Origin: Bacteroidota bacterium
GTDB lineage: Bacteria; Bacteroidota; Kryptoniia; Kryptoniales; JAKASW01
Assembly: GCA_021796055.1 (NCBI GenBank)
Contig: JAJYOS010000146.1
Coordinates: forward strand, 1 to 10,279
Direction: 5' to 3'
Length of the DNA: 10,279 nucleotides
The stretch's first letter is position 1. Every line of letters starts with the position of its first letter. This document shows positions 1 through 7,196 of the stretch, in pieces. Made by a program: the position numbers and the translations under genes. The notes below the pieces were generated by a model. The model was not told where the DNA came from. It did no database searches and saw only the letters and a program-made list of their open reading frames with translations.

Positions 1-296
1 CCGATCTCGGTGTCACCGTAGCCCGCGTATGAAGCCGCTCGTTTCGGCGCGTCAAATGCCATCGGAGCAACAACGTGAAACTGGGTGTTCGGAAAAATGC
101 CATAGTTGAATTCGACCGCCGGGCCCTCGCCACTCGTCCCTGTTCCGTCGACAACTCCCGTCGTGAACAGGTACAGTTCTCCATGCATGTACGGCACCGG
201 GACCGGATCGTCTGTGCGAAACGGCGGGCCGGCGAACGTTTCTACGGTCGCCGATAGCAGAAGAATAACCGCGGCGAGAATTATTTTGCGCTTCAT
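1..296 (-). CDS. Secreted, probably outer-membrane beta-barrel protein (N-terminal fragment)
   Basis: The frame opens with ATG at 296-294 and runs off the window edge, giving 98 complete codons with no stop. It starts MKRKIILAAVILLLSATVE, a positive n-region and hydrophobic core, followed by TFA-GPPF, so signal peptidase I cleavage after Ala22 is likely. The mature start GPPFRTDDPVPVPYMHGELY resembles proteins often annotated as transporter-like or hypothetical outer-membrane proteins, which carry a PPFxTDDPxPV motif at the mature N-terminus followed by alternating amphipathic strands. Here ELYLFTTGVV and AVEFNYGIFPNTQFHVVAPM look like such strands. No strong Shine-Dalgarno is present, only an AAAGA just before the ATG. 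It is separated from the upstream methyltransferase by 165 bases and may have its own promoter. The existence of the gene is fairly secure; the barrel assignment is by resemblance only, and the substrate is unknown. Confidence 0.68.
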   Translation of the reverse strand, partial: MKRKIILAAVILLLSATVETFAGPPFRTDDPVPVPYMHGELYLFTTGVVDGTGTSGEGPAVEFNYGIFPNTQFHVVAPMAFDAPKRAASYAGYGDTEI

Positions 297-461
297 TCTT
301 TAATGATCTGGTTCGCTTTCACTCAATCTGAAAACGAGGAGACGACAGCTGAGGTCCCAGTGTCTCGTTCGTCGAACGCGATTTACGCTGAACGACCGGC
401 GCAACTGCCCAAACTGCGAGGGATTGTGTCCGGCGACAGAACTCCCTCACGGCATTTGTCT

Positions 462-1094
462 CTATTTTTCCGCGATGTGAATTTTGTCGAAAGATTTCAC
501 TATCTCGGTACAAATGTACGTTAACCCGGCACCGGCAAACATCGCTTTGAACTCTCGCGTGCTGTACATTCTCACGTGCTCCGGTTCAAACATCTTGACA
601 ATCTTGTCGACCAGTTTACCGAACAATGTATCGGTAGTCGGATCGAGTATATAAACCTTGCCGCCGGATTTCAGGAGCCGGTGAATTTCATTCATGACCT
701 TCTCGGGGTCCAGGTAGTGATGGAACGAGTGCGTGCATATTATTACATCGAAGAATCCGCTCTCAAGCGGGATCGACCGGGAATCCGCCTGGACAAAGTG
801 GAAGTGTTCCTTTCCTGCGAAGTTTTCTCTTGCCTTCTCGATCATTTTTGAGGAGAGGTCGATCCCGTAGAACATGCCTGCATCATTAATGGATTGCGCG
901 GCAAGATTCACGGCCCAGCCTGTACCGCAGCCTATGTCGAGAAAACTCATATTCTCTTTGAGATTCAGCAGCGAAACGACTTTTCTTTGCCCGTCGCGGA
1001 GGAACTCGTATCTCCAGTTGTTTCCGTCAAGAGATCCTGCCCACTTGTCCCACTTCTTCTTGTTCAGCTCATTATGTTTGGTTATTGGCTCCAT
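462..1094 (-). CDS. Class I SAM-dependent methyltransferase (Methyltransf_11 type)
   Basis: This is a 210-residue single-domain Rossmann-like methyltransferase, expected to be cytosolic, transferring a methyl group from S-adenosylmethionine to an unknown acceptor. Motif I is FLDIGCGTGW at residues 51-60. The acidic residue that binds the SAM ribose is in YGIDLS (Asp79), followed by QAD at 102-104. Motif IV is FFDVIICTHSFHHYLDP (about 114-130), and the following LLKSGGKVYILDP is the usual post-motif strand. The C-terminal third (MYSTREFKAMFAGAGL) matches the common cap of this superfamily. An in-frame TGA lies 13 bases upstream of the ATG, so 1094 is the earliest possible start; AGGG sits very close to it. 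UbiE-like or small-molecule O/C-methylation are both possible; the acceptor cannot be read from sequence. It follows the aldo/keto reductase after a palindromic gap. Confidence 0.9.
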   Translation of the reverse strand: MEPITKHNELNKKKWDKWAGSLDGNNWRYEFLRDGQRKVVSLLNLKENMSFLDIGCGTGWAVNLAAQSINDAGMFYGIDLSSKMIEKARENFAGKEHFHFVQADSRSIPLESGFFDVIICTHSFHHYLDPEKVMNEIHRLLKSGGKVYILDPTTDTLFGKLVDKIVKMFEPEHVRMYSTREFKAMFAGAGLTYICTEIVKSFDKIHIAEK

Positions 1095-1105
1095 TTCCCT
1101 GCTGA

Positions 1106-1210
1106 GTCAAAATTCAAATGTCAAAAGTTAAAACCACCTCTCAAAAGCGAAAGCCCGCGAAAACGTATCGATCGGGTTTCATTTTTAATTTTTGAATCGT
1201 GACCTTTGAC
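1106..1210. repeat. Intergenic imperfect inverted repeat, TCAAAAT heptad family
   Basis: The gap between the aldo/keto reductase stop and the methyltransferase start is almost entirely this element. The left arm is four 7-nt units in register: TCAAAAT (1107-1113), TCAAATG (1114-1120), TCAAAAG (1121-1127), TTAAAAC (1128-1134). The right arm at 1182-1210 (TTTTTAATTTTTGAATCGTG...TTTGAC) is its approximate reverse complement. A second dyad is nested inside, 1149-1157 with 1173-1180. The element ends 7 bases from the reductase stop and begins 11 bases from the methyltransferase start. Function is unknown. Confidence 0.6.
1149..1180 (-). terminator. Possible intrinsic terminator after aldo/keto reductase
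   Basis: Read on the minus strand, GAAACCCG pairs with CGGGCTTTC (one bulged base) across a loop of about 15 nt, and the descending arm continues into CGCTTTT. The short GC stem and weak T-run make this a marginal terminator. It lies 38 bases past the reductase stop. Confidence 0.25.
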
Positions 1211-1217
1211 TTCCAGA

Positions 1218-2204
<987 letters not shown>

Positions 2205-2249
2205 TATCTCTTTCCTTTCAATATCAAAGATGAAACTCTTCGTTTTGAA

Positions 2250-2987
2250 CTATTTTGTGACCCATTCTATTGCAACAATTCGTTGTCCGTTTACGTTCTT
2301 CGCCTCATCGGATGCGAGGTAGACGGCGGGCGGCCCCATCACGGCCGGGTCGATCAGTTTGCTTCGTTCAGATTGCGAAAACGAATCCGGAATCATTCCG
2401 GTGTCGGTGGCACCGCCGGGGAGGAGGACGTTCATTGTAATTCCGGTACCGCCCAATTCCTGTGCCCAGATTGTGCTCATCGATTCAAGCGCGGCTTTTG
2501 AAGGCCCGTAGGGCGTGAAACCTTTACGCTTCATCGTCTCGTAATTCATCGAGATGTTGATTATCCTGCCGGATCCACGCTTGAGCATGTGCGGAATAAC
2601 CTCGCGAGTCATGAGAAAAACACCGTTGACGTTCGTGTCGATCACCATCCGCCATGCATCGGGGTCCGCTTCCCAAAAAGGCTTCGGTTTCGTCATGAAA
2701 TTGTCGTTGACGTATTTCATCCCGCGTCCTGCGTTGTTGACGAGTATGTCGATCCGGCCGAACTCGGAAATGACACAATCGACGAGCCTCTGTACATCGT
2801 TCTTGACGGCAACATCGGCAAGAATGGCAGTCCCACCGATTTGCGACGCGACCTTTTCTATTTCATTCTTCTGTCTTGCTGCCGTGACGATGACTCTCGC
2901 TCCTTCTTTCGCGAACGTTTCGGCAATTGCTCTTCCGATCCCGCGGCCGCCACCGGTTACGATTGCAACCTTGTCTTCGAGCTTCAT
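2250..2987 (-). CDS. Short-chain dehydrogenase/reductase (classical SDR)
   Basis: This is a 245-residue classical SDR with a Rossmann fold that oxidises or reduces an alcohol/carbonyl pair with NAD(P)(H). The cofactor loop TGGGRGIG is at residues 11-18 and NNAG at 84-87. The catalytic set is Asn119 (DTNVNG), Ser146 (NISMNYE), Tyr160 and Lys164 (YGPSK). I start it at the ATG at 2987 (MKLEDKVAIVTGG): the family begins right at this strand, and GGAG lies 11 bases upstream. The frame stays open to an ATG at 3059, but those extra 24 residues would be encoded partly by the palindromic repeat and lack family resemblance. The C-terminus (NGQRIVAIEWVTK) departs slightly from the usual G-x-x-DGG ending. 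Substrate unknown; resembles 3-oxoacyl-ACP reductase and sugar-alcohol dehydrogenase types. Confidence 0.92.
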   Translation of the reverse strand: MKLEDKVAIVTGGGRGIGRAIAETFAKEGARVIVTAARQKNEIEKVASQIGGTAILADVAVKNDVQRLVDCVISEFGRIDILVNNAGRGMKYVNDNFMTKPKPFWEADPDAWRMVIDTNVNGVFLMTREVIPHMLKRGSGRIINISMNYETMKRKGFTPYGPSKAALESMSTIWAQELGGTGITMNVLLPGGATDTGMIPDSFSQSERSKLIDPAVMGPPAVYLASDEAKNVNGQRIVAIEWVTK

Positions 2988-2998
2988 GTCCAGTTTGT

Positions 2999-3002
2999 CT
3001 CC
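2999..3002 (-). promoter_or_regulatory. Ribosome binding site supporting the SDR start
   Basis: GGAG on the minus strand, 11 bases before the ATG at 2987. It favours the short form of the protein. A small dyad, CCATG-attg-CATGG at 3001-3014, overlaps it. Confidence 0.5.
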
Positions 3003-3034
3003 ATGATTGCATGGCGAGAAAATGACACACTGAT

Positions 3035-3121
3035 AACACGGAAATGCACGGATTTCCACCGACCCGTATTTTCATCTTTCTTAAATCCGTGAAAATCCAT
3101 TTTATCCGTGCGATCCGTGTT
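3035..3121. repeat. Intergenic imperfect inverted repeat, ATCCGTG family
   Basis: Between the aldo/keto reductase and the SDR, AACACGGAAATGCACGGAT (3035-3053) pairs with ATCCGTGCGATCCGTGTT (3104-3121), apart from a few central mismatches. The word ATCCGTG occurs three times on the right side (3085-3091, 3104-3110, 3113-3119), with a variant ATCCATT at 3095-3101, at 9-10 nt intervals. It ends 18 bases from the stop of the upstream gene. It could act as a terminator or RNA 3'-end structure, but no T-tract follows. Confidence 0.65.
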
Positions 3122-3139
3122 CGAATTCATCTCTCGGGT

Positions 3140-4150
3140 TTATCTGTCCTGCGACAATCTTTCGAGCATCCAGTATGGGTAGACACGCGGCGGCTTGCTG
3201 AGTTCGTCAAGTCGCGCCACCTCTTCGGGGGTCATTTCCCAATCCGTCGTCTTCAGATTGTCCGTCAGCTGTTCCTTCGTCTTCGCGCCGATTATTACAG
3301 ACGTTACACCAGGTTTCCTGAGTAGGTAATTCAACGCCGCCTGCGTGATAGTCGCCTTGTGACTCCCGGCAATCTTCTCCAGCGCGTCCACGATATCGAA
3401 GCCCTTCTCTTCATCGTATTGAAGAAACTGATTAGTCGGGTCGGTCCTGCGAGCACCTTCGGGACGAGGCTTGCCACGCCTGTATTTTCCGGTTAGAAAA
3501 CCTCCGCCTAGCGGACTCCAGGGAAGAATCCCGAGTTTCTGGTCAAGCGATAATGGCGCAAGCTCGTTCTCCAGATCGCGGGCAATCAGGGAATACAACG
3601 CCTGAAGAGTCACGAATCTTTCCAGATTTTGTTTTTCGGAGATAGAGAGCGCCTTCATCAATTGCCAGCCGGTGAAGTTGGAGACGCCGATGTATCTGAC
3701 CTTTCCCTCTCTCACCAAATCGTCGAGAGCTCCGAGCGTTTCTTCAAGCGGTGTCTTCGGATCGAAACTGTGAACCTGGTACAGGTCGATGTAATCGGTG
3801 CCCAGCCTCTTCAGACTCCCGTTGCACGAATCAATGATGTGCTTCCTCGAAAGCCCGACGTCGTTCGGACCCGGGCCGGTCCTGCTTCTGACCTTCGTGG
3901 CAAGGATAATATCCTTCCGTTTGTCTCCGAGCGCTTTGCCGAGAATTTGCTCGGACAACCCTTCGGAATAGACATCGGCGGTATCGAAGAAATTTATTCC
4001 GCCATCGATTGCGGTGTTAACCAGTTCGTCGGCTTCTTTTTGCTGAACCTGACCGACGTAGGTCCAATAGCCTTTTCCGCCGAAAGTCATTGCTCCGAAA
4101 CACAGTTCGGATACTCTAACGCCGGTATTGCCAAGAAATCTTGTTTTCAT
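3140..4150 (-). CDS. Aldo/keto reductase (second, diverged paralogue)
   Basis: This 336-residue NADPH-dependent aldo/keto reductase carries the tetrad Asp56 and Tyr61 (FFDTADVYSEG), Lys86 (ATKVRSR) and His127 (YQVHSFD). VSNFTGWQ (156-163), PWSPLGGGFLTGKYR (210-224) and IIGAKTKEQLTDN (286-298) are the usual substrate and cofactor segments. The C-terminal loop, with KPPRVYPYWMLER, differs strongly from the other reductase in this window, so the two probably belong to different AKR families and substrates rather than being a recent duplication. A strong AAGGAG sits 9 bases before the ATG. The gene is flanked on both sides by palindromic gaps. It resembles the general-stress and potassium-channel-subunit-like AKRs of many bacteria; the natural substrate is unknown. 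Confidence 0.93.
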   Translation of the reverse strand: MKTRFLGNTGVRVSELCFGAMTFGGKGYWTYVGQVQQKEADELVNTAIDGGINFFDTADVYSEGLSEQILGKALGDKRKDIILATKVRSRTGPGPNDVGLSRKHIIDSCNGSLKRLGTDYIDLYQVHSFDPKTPLEETLGALDDLVREGKVRYIGVSNFTGWQLMKALSISEKQNLERFVTLQALYSLIARDLENELAPLSLDQKLGILPWSPLGGGFLTGKYRRGKPRPEGARRTDPTNQFLQYDEEKGFDIVDALEKIAGSHKATITQAALNYLLRKPGVTSVIIGAKTKEQLTDNLKTTDWEMTPEEVARLDELSKPPRVYPYWMLERLSQDR

Positions 4151-4173
4151 TTATTGCATCTCCTTTGGGAATG

Positions 4174-4348
4174 AAGTTCCAAATTCCACCTCACAAGTTC
4201 CAAACAAAAACAAAGTTCCAACGTCCAAAAGTCAACCCTACGCTTTGTTTTTTGAATCTTAGCCGTTGGTAGTTGTCCCGTCAAATCATTTGTGTGTCGC
4301 GATGCCGCAAAGCGGCATTTGGAACTTGGTGTTTGGAGCTTGGAACTT
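4174..4348. repeat. Long intergenic inverted repeat, GTTCCAA/TTGGAAC heptad family
   Basis: The arms 4174-4204 and 4318-4348 are reverse complements at 24 of 31 positions by my alignment; the outer 9 and inner 11 pairs are perfect. The right arm is four 7-nt units in register: TTGGAAC, TTGGTGT, TTGGAGC, TTGGAAC (4319-4346). The left side shows GTTCCAA-ATTCCAC (4176-4189), GTTCCAA at 4197, and GTTCCAA-CGTCCAA-AAGTCAA (4215-4235). The right arm touches the Old Yellow Enzyme stop codon with no spacer, and the left arm begins 23 bases from the next start. Between the arms lie about 110 bases with no gene. Confidence 0.75.
4302..4318. other. Perfect 7-bp hairpin ATGCCGC-AAA-GCGGCAT
   Basis: A perfect stem with a 3-nt loop just inside the right arm of the large inverted repeat, 31 bases beyond the Old Yellow Enzyme stop. 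It is the strongest short stem in this gap and would stop or stabilise the OYE transcript if formed. On the minus strand it is followed by CGCGAC, not a T-run, so it is not a standard intrinsic terminator. Confidence 0.5.
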
Positions 4349-5416
4349 TCATCTGGGTTTAGCTCTCATATATTGTTTTGGATATTCCGGATCGTCGCCG
4401 AGCGATTTCGCGGCGTGGAGCGGGAAATACGGATCGCGCAGAAACTCCCGGGCCATGAAGACCACGTCCGCCTGGCCGGTAACGAGTATGTTTTCGGCCT
4501 GTGCAGCGCCGGTGATCATCCCGATCGCGCCCGTCATGATGCCGGTCTGTTTCCTTATCTCGTCGGCAAACTTCACCTGGTATCCCGGGGCAATCGGGAT
4601 CTTCGCGCCTGGGACCAGCCCGCCTGTCGAGCTATCTATGAGGTCAATCCCGGCCTTCTTCAACTCCTTGGCGAGTTCTACAGACTGCGCTAAATCCCAA
4701 CCGCCCTCGACCCAATCCGTGACCGAAATACGGACAAACACAGGGAGACTTTCCGGCCATTCACTTCGAACCGCCTTCGCCACCTCCAGCGGAAACCTCA
4801 TCCTGTTCTTGAGTTCTCCGCCGTACTCATCCTTCCTCTGATTCGAAAGCGGCGAGAGGAATTGATGGAGAAGGTAACCGTGCGCCATGTGGATCTCGGC
4901 AACCTGGAAGCCGGCTTCTAAACTTCTCCGCGCGGCCTCACTCCACTGACGGACGACCGTCGCTATGTCCGACTTAGTCATTTCTTTCGGTTGAGGATAA
5001 GTGTCGGAGAATTTCACCGCACTCGGAGCGATGACCTGCCATCCACCCTCGGATTCCGGCACCATGCCGTCTCCGATCCATGGAATTTTCGTGGATGCTT
5101 TCCTCCCGGCATGCGCGAGTTGTATCCCCGGGACGGCTCCGTGCTCTCTGATGAAAGAAATTATCCGCTTGAAAGCATTGACTTGCTCGTCCGACCAGAT
5201 GCCGAGATCGGCAGGCGAAATCCTTCCTTCGGGAGAAACGGCAGTCGCTTCGGTAAGAACAAGCGCCGCTCCGCCGACCGCCCTGCTTCCAAGGTGAACC
5301 AGGTGCCAATCGTTCGGCACGCCGCCTTTCGCCGAGTACTGGCACATGGGTGATACGAAGATTCTGTTCTTAAGCTGTAAATCTCTGATTTTGAGTGGTG
5401 ATAATAGAGTGCTCAT
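4349..5416 (-). CDS. Old Yellow Enzyme family NADH:flavin oxidoreductase, YqjM-like
   Basis: This 355-residue FMN-dependent TIM-barrel ene-reductase reduces the activated C=C bond of alpha,beta-unsaturated carbonyls using NAD(P)H. The start (LLSPLKIRDLQLKNRIFVSPMCQYSA) and Cys25/Tyr27 place it in the YqjM class, where this cysteine tunes the flavin. IQLAHAGRK (98-106) supplies the flavin-contacting glutamine. His176 and His179 in EIHMAHGYLLHQFLSP bind the substrate carbonyl, Arg229 lies in FVRIS, and GQADVVFMAREFLRDPYFP (about 314-332) binds the FMN phosphate. YqjM homologues are about 340 residues, so this is complete. Only a weak AAAGAA precedes the ATG. It leads the four-oxidoreductase run; oxidative or electrophile stress defence is the usual role of the family, but no regulator is adjacent. 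Confidence 0.94.
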   Translation of the reverse strand: MSTLLSPLKIRDLQLKNRIFVSPMCQYSAKGGVPNDWHLVHLGSRAVGGAALVLTEATAVSPEGRISPADLGIWSDEQVNAFKRIISFIREHGAVPGIQLAHAGRKASTKIPWIGDGMVPESEGGWQVIAPSAVKFSDTYPQPKEMTKSDIATVVRQWSEAARRSLEAGFQVAEIHMAHGYLLHQFLSPLSNQRKDEYGGELKNRMRFPLEVAKAVRSEWPESLPVFVRISVTDWVEGGWDLAQSVELAKELKKAGIDLIDSSTGGLVPGAKIPIAPGYQVKFADEIRKQTGIMTGAIGMITGAAQAENILVTGQADVVFMAREFLRDPYFPLHAAKSLGDDPEYPKQYMRAKPR

Positions 5417-5440
5417 ATTTCTTTCGTGATATTAAATGAT

Positions 5441-5503
5441 AGAAGACAGATGCAAGATGTCAGAAGCAAAGATATGATTTCCGGCATCTTGCGTCTTGCT
5501 TCT
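5441..5503. repeat. Intergenic hairpin-like inverted repeat, ATGCAAG/CTTGCAT heptad family, copy 1
   Basis: Left arm AGAAGACAGATGCAAGATG (5441-5459) is complementary to CATCTTGCGTCTTGCTTCT (5485-5503) at 16 of 19 positions, with a 25-nt loop. Both arms run in 7-nt steps: AAGACAG-ATGCAAG-ATGTCAG-AAGCAAA from 5443, and CTTGCGT-CTTGCTT-CTTGGAT from 5488. It lies between the PBP gene and the Old Yellow Enzyme gene, 24 bases before the latter's start and 40 after the former's stop. Confidence 0.7.
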
Positions 5504-5543
5504 TGGATCCCTCTTCCAATTCCTTACTCTTAATCTTTGTCGT

Positions 5544-7058
5544 TCATTTCTCGGAGGATGACCTGGAAAAACTCGCCAGCCTTTCGCAGACTCCATCTTC
5601 TGCTTTCTCTGCCAGCGAAGCTGGAACCGTGAAATGGTTGACCATCATCGAAAACACAAAGACTTCTCCGTCTCTGGCTGTTACGTATCCCGACAGGCTC
5701 GAGACATGTTCGATGGTCCCGGTCTTTGCATGGACATTGTTCTCCGCCGCGGTTCCTTTCATCCGGTACTTGAGGGAGCCGTCGACACCTGCAATAGGCA
5801 GCGATTCGTAGAAGGGCTGGAAGTACTTGCCGCGGTACATCGCCGTTAGAATAGACACAGTAGTGGCCGGCGAGACCATATCATCAGGTGATAGACCACA
5901 CCCGTCATGCATCTGAATGCGGGTGGTGTCGATTCCCCAGCTTGTGTAGAGCGGATAAGCGACATAGCGTCCTGTCGTCATGTCTCCGTGGCCGTAGAAG
6001 ACCAGTCCCATCGTCCTGAACAGCTGCTCTGCATACAGGTTTTGGCTCCGCTTGTTGATTGTCTCCACGATTGTCGAGAGCGGAGGAGAAGTGTAGGTTG
6101 TCAGAGTGGTTACACCGGCAGAGTCCTGTTTTGCTCCGGGACTTCCGATATCCTCCGGCATCCCGTCCACCTTTATTCCCTTCTCCACCAGGACTTCTTT
6201 CAGGACAGTTGCCGCGTAAAGAGCAGGATCATCGACAGAGATCGATTCATGCCACGCAGGTTGGTTTATTGGAAAGTCCCCGCTGACATGCACGACGTTT
6301 GAAGACCAATTGCGATGAAAACTGATGTAGTAACCCGGGGGATTGGAATCCGGTGGAGTCGTTACGGTTTCATTGACGACGTTGATGTATTTAGTCGGCG
6401 GGTTCCAGGTGACCTTCGCCGGAGATCCGACAGTGTCGCCGGCAATAACAGTCATATCGACGCAGTTGTCGTTGAAAACTATTCCGCCGATTTGAGCGGC
6501 GTACCAGTCCGTCTGGTAGTCTGCTGCCCATCCCGCGCCGTAAGGACTGCTGTCGAAGGCACTGTGGTCACCTATGACGTTGCCGTTTATTTCGTTAATT
6601 CCTTCCGCCTTAAGACTGTCTGCCCACTGCTGGAATGTCAGTATGACGTTGCCGCCGTTGTAGCGTCCACAAATGGTGGGATCGCCGCTCCCTTTTAAAT
6701 ACACGTTGCCGTTCAATATACCGTTTTCCGTTTTCCCGTCGGTCTCAAGCTTTGTAACGTACCTGAATTCCGGAGTGAGTCTGGTTAGCGCGGCAGCGGT
6801 CGTGTAGAGTTTCAAATTTGATGCAGGCATGAAGCTCTTGTTTTCATTCTTCTGATAGATAATTTCGCCTGTTTTTAGAGATTGAATCTTCACTCCCCAA
6901 AAGGCATTGAAGAACTCCGGATCATGAAATCTCGCCGCCAGTTCCTTGCGGAGCATGACGACCGAAGAAGACTGAACATTAGCTTCCTTCACCACAACAG
7001 AAGAAGCGCATCCGGATACAATGATGGCAAAGAAAAACATTACGGGAACAAGTTTCAC
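5544..7058 (-). CDS. dacB: Lipoprotein D-alanyl-D-alanine carboxypeptidase/endopeptidase (PBP4, peptidase S13)
   Basis: This 504-residue low-molecular-weight penicillin-binding protein trims or cleaves D-Ala cross-links of peptidoglycan in the periplasm. I chose the GTG at 7058, which gives MKLVPVMFFFAIIVSGCA, a lipoprotein signal with lipobox VSGC (Cys17) that predicts an acylated, membrane-anchored form. AAGGAGG lies 11 bases upstream. A TTG at 7094 would add 12 residues and spoil the signal. The three active-site motifs are intact: Ser80-Asn-Leu-Lys83 (MPASNLK), Ser338-Gln-Asn340 (KRSQNLYAEQL) and Lys445-Thr-Gly (HAKTGT). The large insertion between the first two motifs is the S13 hallmark, and length fits the family. 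VKGSGDPT-like and NDNCVDM segments also match S13. E. coli DacB is soluble; the lipidated version is less usual. Confidence 0.92.
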   Translation of the reverse strand: MKLVPVMFFFAIIVSGCASSVVVKEANVQSSSVVMLRKELAARFHDPEFFNAFWGVKIQSLKTGEIIYQKNENKSFMPASNLKLYTTAAALTRLTPEFRYVTKLETDGKTENGILNGNVYLKGSGDPTICGRYNGGNVILTFQQWADSLKAEGINEINGNVIGDHSAFDSSPYGAGWAADYQTDWYAAQIGGIVFNDNCVDMTVIAGDTVGSPAKVTWNPPTKYINVVNETVTTPPDSNPPGYYISFHRNWSSNVVHVSGDFPINQPAWHESISVDDPALYAATVLKEVLVEKGIKVDGMPEDIGSPGAKQDSAGVTTLTTYTSPPLSTIVETINKRSQNLYAEQLFRTMGLVFYGHGDMTTGRYVAYPLYTSWGIDTTRIQMHDGCGLSPDDMVSPATTVSILTAMYRGKYFQPFYESLPIAGVDGSLKYRMKGTAAENNVHAKTGTIEHVSSLSGYVTARDGEVFVFSMMVNHFTVPASLAEKAEDGVCERLASFSRSSSEK

Positions 7059-7069
7059 TGAATTTTCTG

Positions 7070-7076
7070 CCTCCTT
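7070..7076 (-). promoter_or_regulatory. Ribosome binding site selecting a GTG start for the PBP gene
   Basis: AAGGAGG on the minus strand, 11 bases before GTG 7058. It lies inside the reading frame that an upstream TTG start would use, arguing that translation begins at the GTG. Confidence 0.6.
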
Positions 7077-7111
7077 GTCAGTATGCAGTTTCAAACTGGT
7101 AATCAGAGTTC

Positions 7112-7195
7112 AGAAGCGAGACGCAGGATGTCATAATCAAGGATCCGCCTGCTTGCATCTTGCATCTTGTTTCTTGCTTCCAACTTCTCGCTTCT
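7112..7195. repeat. Intergenic inverted repeat, ATGCAAG/CTTGCAT heptad family, copy 2
   Basis: The right part is six consecutive 7-nt units: CTTGCAT, CTTGCAT, CTTGTTT, CTTGCTT, CCAACTT, CTCGCTT (7152-7193). The left part is AAGCGAG, ACGCAGG, ATGTCAT, AATCAAG (7114-7141). AGAAGCGAGA (7112-7121) pairs perfectly with TCTCGCTTCT (7186-7195). In an alternative fold, 7112-7130 pairs with CATCTTGCATCTTGTTTCT (7157-7175) at 15 of 19 positions. The element stops one base from the dienelactone hydrolase stop codon. Confidence 0.7.
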
Positions 7196-7196
7196 C

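Noticed and set aside
2988..3059. N-terminal extension of the SDR to an ATG at 3059
   Set aside because: The 24 extra residues come partly from the ATCCGTG repeat, precede the family's normal first strand, and the ATG at 2987 has its own GGAG.
4174..4348. Integron attC sites in the palindromic gaps
   Set aside because: Same-strand genes each followed by an imperfect palindrome resemble a cassette array, but I find no RYYYAAC/GTTRRRY core pair at the arm ends, word families differ between gaps, and no integron integrase is present.
5467..5474. Bacteroidota-type promoter element TATCTTTG on the minus strand upstream of the OYE gene
   Set aside because: It matches TAnnTTTG and lies in the loop of the repeat, but no -33 TTG is present at the expected distance, and the repeat words alone could produce it.
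7112..7195. CRISPR-like repeats
   Set aside because: Units are 7 nt, contiguous and degenerate, with no spacers and no cas genes nearby.
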